The notes under the pieces are model-generated. The model did no database searches and was not told the origin of the DNA. It was given only the letters and a program-made list of their open reading frames with translations. Of a DNA stretch of 9,730 bases, positions 6,051 through 9,730 are shown in pieces. Source of the stretch: Planctomycetota bacterium. Its GTDB lineage: Bacteria; Planctomycetota; Planctomycetia; Isosphaerales; Isosphaeraceae. The stretch lies in contig JAJYCH010000111.1 of the NCBI GenBank assembly GCA_021778575.1, positions 1 through 9,730 on the forward strand, read 5' to 3'. The translations under genes were made by a program, and so were the position numbers. The stretch's first letter is position 1; each line of letters opens with the position of its first letter.

Positions 6051-7829
6051 TCAGGGAGTCTTCGGCCCCGTCCGGAGGGCGACCAGATGGACGCTTCCTC
6101 CCGATCGGTTGGCGACGGCGATCAAACCTCGATCGGTGGAGTAGGCCAGGCCGAGGGGCCGGGTCGAGGCGAGGTTGGCGCGTCCTTTCAAGGGGAGGAT
6201 CGCCAGGTCGTCGGCCGTCGATGATCCCGCCGGGAGCAGTCCGATTCCCGAGTCGAACGGCAAGGTCACCGCCCAGGTCAACGGTTGACCGGGGATCTCG
6301 ATCACGTCGCCGATCCCGCCTTCGATCGGGCGGATGGTCGGCTTCGCCAGCGGTTCGGCTTGATACCAGAGTCCTTGATCCCCCTCGTCGACGGCGAGGA
6401 CCCCGCCGGCCTGGTCGAATCGGATCGCGTCGGGCGTCGATCCTTCGGGCCAGGCGGACCGGGCGATCAGTCGAGGCTGGCCGAGGTCGGCCAGGTCGAT
6501 CCAGGCCACGGCGTTTGATCCCTGGAGCGAAACGGCGGCCCGGGTTCCATCGTGCGCGAGCGCCAGCCGCGACGGGTCGTCGCCGGGATGGTCGAACGAG
6601 ATCTTGCCGACGATTTTCGCCGATTTTGTCTCATAGATCGTCAAGCAAGGTGAAGCGCGGTGAGGGCCTCCCTCGCCTCGACCCGACGTGAGGACCAGGA
6701 GATGCCGGCCGTCCGGGCTGACCGCCAGGTCGTCGGGATAAAGGCCGACACGGAGCTTCGGGCCGAGCGATTGACCGGCCAGATCGAAGGTTTCGAGCCA
6801 ACCTTCCTCGATGTGGCGAGCGTCGTTATTGGGCCGGACCAGCACGAACAGGCGATCGGCGGTCGAGCCCAGCGCCACCGGCTTTCCTTCGAGCGCGAGA
6901 TCCTTGAGCAATTCGAGTCCATCGCCGGCTGTCACCGTGTAGAGCATCACTCGACCATAGCGCGGGCAGGTCGCGGCGAGGCGTTTGCCGTGGTCGAGAA
7001 ACTCCAGTCGCTCGGCCCGCTGGTGACCGGTGGCGACCCGGGCGACTTCAACCACCTGATAAGGGCCACTGACCGCCGAGAACTTCCGGCTCGCGTTCAA
7101 GGCAAAGCCCGAAGCGCCCAGGGTGATCACCGTCAAGGCGATCAGGATCGGCATCCAGACCTTGCCTTCGGGCTGGTTGCGGGGCGGTCGGGGCTTGCGG
7201 AGGTTGATCTTGGGCTCGGTCCCCTGCCCGATCCGGACCAGGTTCTTGCGGTGGCGGACGACCAGCAGGCCCATCAAACCGATCGCGGCGATGCTCATGG
7301 CAATCTGGTCCCTGGCCCAAGGATTCTCGATCCGGGCGAAGTGGACGGCCAGCCAGACCAGCCCTCCCAGGATCGAGGACATCGAGACATAACGAGTCAA
7401 CAACAGGAACATTGCGAAGCCAAAGGCCGAGGCTCCGCTGGCAACTGCGTCGAGCGCGAAGACCGAGCCCAGGCTGGTCGCGACTCCCTTGCCGCCCCGG
7501 AACTTGAGGTAAACCGGGAAGTTGTGGCCCAGAATCGCCGCGACCGCGACCAGGACGGGCAAGTCGGCCAGTCGGAGCCCAGTCTCGTGACGGGCGAAAA
7601 TCGGCAGGTAGAGCGTGGGCAAAAACCCTTTGAGGAAGTCGAGCAAGAAGACCAGGACGAAGTAGCGAAAGCCCAGGACCCGGCCGACGTTGGTCGCGCC
7701 GATGTTTCCCGATCCGACGGTCCGGATATCAATTTTGCCGAAGATCCGCGCGACTCCGAGCCCGAACGGGATCGAGCCGAGCAGATAGGCGACCAGGATC
7801 GAGCCGATCGTTGTCAGTCCCGCGCTCAT
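6051..7829 (-). CDS. plsY: PlsY glycerol-3-phosphate acyltransferase fused to a C-terminal beta-propeller
   Basis: Residues 1-205 are a complete PlsY, the inner-membrane enzyme that acylates glycerol-3-phosphate from acyl-phosphate to give lysophosphatidic acid, the first step of phospholipid synthesis. All three family motifs are intact: VGSGNIGATNVGR (38-50), GHNFPVYLKFRGGKGVATS (101-119) with its phosphate-binding loop, and RHRKNLVRIGQGTE (192-205). PlsY proteins normally end here, at about 200 residues. This one continues through a basic linker (206-223), an extra membrane helix (224-244) and about 340 residues with seven propeller-like repeats. Clear examples are YPDDLAVSPDGRHLLVL (364-380), DPSRLALAHDGTRAAVS (418-434), TPDAIRFDQAGGVLAV (465-480) and RPLGLAYSTDRGLIAVAN (557-574). 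Because PlsY ends in the cytoplasm, the extra helix would put the propeller in the periplasm. The ATG (7829-7827) overlaps the upstream stop in ATGA, indicating translational coupling. The enzyme assignment is firm; the propeller's role is unknown. Confidence 0.92.
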   Translation of the reverse strand: MSAGLTTIGSILVAYLLGSIPFGLGVARIFGKIDIRTVGSGNIGATNVGRVLGFRYFVLVFLLDFLKGFLPTLYLPIFARHETGLRLADLPVLVAVAAILGHNFPVYLKFRGGKGVATSLGSVFALDAVASGASAFGFAMFLLLTRYVSMSSILGGLVWLAVHFARIENPWARDQIAMSIAAIGLMGLLVVRHRKNLVRIGQGTEPKINLRKPRPPRNQPEGKVWMPILIALTVITLGASGFALNASRKFSAVSGPYQVVEVARVATGHQRAERLEFLDHGKRLAATCPRYGRVMLYTVTAGDGLELLKDLALEGKPVALGSTADRLFVLVRPNNDARHIEEGWLETFDLAGQSLGPKLRVGLYPDDLAVSPDGRHLLVLTSGRGEGGPHRASPCLTIYETKSAKIVGKISFDHPGDDPSRLALAHDGTRAAVSLQGSNAVAWIDLADLGQPRLIARSAWPEGSTPDAIRFDQAGGVLAVDEGDQGLWYQAEPLAKPTIRPIEGGIGDVIEIPGQPLTWAVTLPFDSGIGLLPAGSSTADDLAILPLKGRANLASTRPLGLAYSTDRGLIAVANRSGGSVHLVALRTGPKTP

Positions 7830-8644
7830 GTGTCACGCCCGATCCGAGGAGTCGTCCTGGCCCGGCCCGGCTGGCCGATCGGTCCGTGCTCGATGGCGGA
7901 AGTGCCGGGATCGACGCGCAACAGACCGTCGCCGAGGAACGACTTGCGCCGGGCCTCGAAGACTTCGTTGGCCGTCGCATAGTCGTCGTGCCGGCCGATA
8001 TCAAGCCAGTAGCACGGCTGCTTGAAGCAGAGGACCGGCTGTCCCGCCCCCCGGATCGTCTCCAGAAGGTCGGGCATCTGCAAGGTCTGACCGGCTTCGA
8101 GATAATCCCAGGCCAGAGGGCTGAGGATATAAAGACCCATGCTGACCTGGAACGAGAATTCGGGCTTCTCGCGATAGCCGGTGAGGATGTGCGGGTCGTC
8201 GCCGAATTCGAGGACGCCGAAGTCGATTTTCACCTCGCGAGGATACGAGGCGATGGTCGCGGCCGAGCCTCGATCGTGATGAAACCGGTACATCTCGGCA
8301 AAGTCGAGCGTTGTCAGGATGTCGCCGTTGATGACCAGGACCGACTCGTCGGGTCGGTCGAGCAAGGCGAGTCCGCCGGCCGTCCCGAGCGGCGTGACCT
8401 CGCGCTGATAGGTGATCCGCGTGCCGAACTTCCGGCCGTCGCCGAAGAAGGCTTCGATCAGCTCGGTCAGATAGCCGGTGATGACGGTGACCTCATCGAA
8501 ACCAAAGCGGGCGAGCTGGCGGAGGACGACCTCCATGATCGGCAGCGGGTCGACCTCGCCGATCGGCATCAGTGGCTTGGGCAAGACCGCCGTGTAAGGG
8601 CGGAGCCGCGTGCCTTTACCACCCGCCAGGAGGATCGCTTGCAT
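7826..8644 (-). CDS. NDP-sugar pyrophosphorylase (sugar-1-phosphate nucleotidyltransferase)
   Basis: This 272-residue cytoplasmic enzyme couples a sugar-1-phosphate to an NTP, giving an NDP-sugar and pyrophosphate. It has the full nucleotidyltransferase core: LAGGKGTRLRPYT (6-18) binds the triphosphate, PKP (22-24) carries the conserved lysine, GTAGG (87-91) contacts the base or sugar, NGD (106-108) holds the metal-binding aspartate, EKP (159-161) contacts the sugar phosphate, and Y-W-L-D-I-G (212-217) closes the active site. It lacks the left-handed beta-helix tail of GlmU-like or longer GMP-type proteins, ending in about 30 variable residues. It could be mannose-1-phosphate guanylyltransferase or a glucose-1-phosphate enzyme; sequence alone does not decide. 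The start at 8644 is chosen because the fold begins there and GGAG (8657-8654) lies 9 bases upstream. A longer frame from 8737 would overlap the GT4 gene. It is 37 bases after the GT4 stop and its own stop overlaps plsY, so the three are one operon. Confidence 0.9.
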   Translation of the reverse strand: MQAILLAGGKGTRLRPYTAVLPKPLMPIGEVDPLPIMEVVLRQLARFGFDEVTVITGYLTELIEAFFGDGRKFGTRITYQREVTPLGTAGGLALLDRPDESVLVINGDILTTLDFAEMYRFHHDRGSAATIASYPREVKIDFGVLEFGDDPHILTGYREKPEFSFQVSMGLYILSPLAWDYLEAGQTLQMPDLLETIRGAGQPVLCFKQPCYWLDIGRHDDYATANEVFEARRKSFLGDGLLRVDPGTSAIEHGPIGQPGRARTTPRIGRDT

Positions 8645-8681
8645 CGGTTCGGGCTCCGTTCGATTCGATAGGTCAAGAAGA

Positions 8682-9730
8682 TCAGGCCGCCGATCGACCG
8701 GTTTGTCGCATGGCCCGAGATTTGGCCACGTGTTCAAACACCGCGATCAGCCGGGCGACATGCTGGTCGAACGACTGCTGCGCGCCCAGCACCCGGGCCT
8801 TGGTTGCCATCCGGGCACGCTGGCCATCATCGGTCATCCGGTCGAGTGCGTCGGCGAGCGAGTCGATCGCGTCGGCGGCGGGGATCACGAATCCTTCGCG
8901 CCCCTCGCTGATCAACTCTCCCGCGCCATTGGCCGCCGTGGTGATCACCGGCAAGCCACAGGCCAGGGCCTCGAAGACCACCAGCGAACAGGGGTCGTAA
9001 TAGGTGGGCAAGACAAAGAAGTCGCTGGCGTGAAAACAAGGGCGAATATCGTCCTGGAAACCGAGCAGGTGGACGAAATCGGCCAGCCCAAGCTCGGCGA
9101 TGAGCCTCTGGAACCGCGAGGGCTTGCCGCCGCCACAGGCCAGTAGATGAATCGGCCGCTGGCCCGGCTCGCGGCGCAAGCGTTCGCGAACCGCCAGCAA
9201 GAGCGGACGGAGCCCCTTGAGCGCGTAGTTATGACCGACGAAGAGGGCCACCAGGTCGTCGGCTTGCAGGCCCTGCGATTTCCGGAAGGCGTCCCGAGCA
9301 GCCTGGGGATCGTCGAGTTCGAGCCGTCGGGCGTCGATCGCGTTCGGGACCACGTGGATGAGGTCGCGAGGGACGTCGTGATAGCGTTCGAGGTGCCCGC
9401 GAACCATGTTCGAGACCGCGATGACCCGGGCGTGTCGGGCCGGGTCGTACTGGCGGTTCTCGATGGCTCGATAGACCCAGGACTTCGGGTTCGCCTGCTT
9501 GCCGAGGACGTAAGCCCGGCGTCTCCAGCCCGAGGCAAACCGGAGCGAATTGGCCTGGAGACTGGCGGCGTGAACGCCTCCTTGCGGGATGATGACGTCG
9601 TGATGCCAGGTGTTGATCAGGCCCACGGTGCAGTCGTAACGACCTTCGGCCGCGATCAGCGCGGCCTCGGAATTTCGGGCGAAACTCCAGACCCGTTGGG
9701 TCCGGGTCCAGCCCGGCGCGTCGATGGGAA
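8682..9730 (-). CDS. GT4 family glycosyltransferase, WaaG-like (5' end beyond the right edge)
   Basis: This partial GT-B glycosyltransferase, 348 visible residues to its stop, likely adds a sugar from an NDP donor to a lipopolysaccharide core or another envelope lipid. The reading frame stays open through the right edge. Upstream of a GTG at 9626 it already reads as family sequence (W-S-F-A-R-N-S-E-A-A-L-I-A-A-E-G-R-Y-D-C), so that GTG is internal and the start lies outside. QGGVHAASL and the S-W-V-Y-R-A-I-E-N-R-Q-Y stretch match WaaG-type N-domains. V-I-A-V-S and V-V-P-N-A-I-D lead into the C-domain, followed by FVGHNYALKG, the LLGFQDD loop and YYDPCSLVVFEALACGLPV. Here the usual E-x7-E donor motif is D-x7-E, a variant also seen in this group. 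It is first in the visible part of the operon; its likely donor could be made by the pyrophosphorylase that follows. Acceptor and sugar are inferred only. Confidence 0.88.
   Translation of the reverse strand, partial: PIDAPGWTRTQRVWSFARNSEAALIAAEGRYDCTVGLINTWHHDVIIPQGGVHAASLQANSLRFASGWRRRAYVLGKQANPKSWVYRAIENRQYDPARHARVIAVSNMVRGHLERYHDVPRDLIHVVPNAIDARRLELDDPQAARDAFRKSQGLQADDLVALFVGHNYALKGLRPLLLAVRERLRREPGQRPIHLLACGGGKPSRFQRLIAELGLADFVHLLGFQDDIRPCFHASDFFVLPTYYDPCSLVVFEALACGLPVITTAANGAGELISEGREGFVIPAADAIDSLADALDRMTDDGQRARMATKARVLGAQQSFDQHVARLIAVFEHVAKSRAMRQTGRSAA

Noticed and set aside
6660..7982. 440-codon plus-strand open frame opposite plsY
   Set aside because: It is an antisense shadow of high-GC coding DNA. 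Its translation is charged and low-complexity, while the minus strand encodes unmistakable PlsY motifs.
8645..8737. 31-codon N-terminal extension of the pyrophosphorylase
   Set aside because: It would overlap the GT4 gene by 56 bases. The nucleotidyltransferase fold starts with MQAILLAGGKG at 8644, with GGAG 9 bases upstream.
9624..9626. GTG as start of the GT4 gene
   Set aside because: The frame stays open to the window edge, and the upstream residues already match a WaaG-like N-domain, so this codon is internal.

Overview
The window looks like chromosomal DNA from a planctomycete, most likely of the Isosphaeraceae type. This is inference from the high GC content, a planctomycete-style hypothetical protein, a 'NSLKHGL' N-terminus at the left edge, and an envelope-gene mixture of GT2, GT39-like, M50, PlsY and WaaG-like proteins. 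No rRNA, tRNA, CRISPR array or intact insertion sequence was seen.

Left half, plus strand. A cut-off minus-strand gene occupies the first 80 bases, followed by about 390 bases with no supported gene. Then come three plus-strand genes. The first (475-1359) is a polyprenyl-phosphate-sugar synthase-like GT2 enzyme. The second (1630-3147) is a multi-spanning GT39/PMT-like membrane glycosyltransferase. The third (3366-4475) is a SpoIVFB-like M50 site-2 protease with a CBS-like tail. The first two form a logical pair: the GT2 could make the lipid-linked sugar at the cytoplasmic face and the membrane enzyme could use it on the other side. A hairpin follows the GT2 gene and a 270-base spacer with paired segments separates the two, so they need not share a transcript.

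Right half, minus strand. The order of transcription is a WaaG-like GT4 glycosyltransferase (5' end beyond the right edge), an NDP-sugar pyrophosphorylase, then PlsY. The spacings are 37 bases and a 4-base ATGA overlap, so this is a convincing operon linking nucleotide-sugar supply, glycan transfer and phospholipid synthesis. The PlsY protein is unusual: a complete acyltransferase with all three family motifs is followed in the same frame by one extra membrane helix and about 340 residues that read as a seven-bladed beta-propeller. Downstream lies a 109-base element with 27-base inverted ends (one mismatch) bounded by TA, a MITE-like insertion that may also act as a terminator. A 435-residue membrane-anchored protein of unknown function follows and converges on the M50 gene with an 8-base gap.

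The most interesting observation is the PlsY-helix-propeller fusion. Next are the inverted-repeat element, the GT2/GT39 pairing, and a possible mobile-repeat relic in front of the M50 gene.
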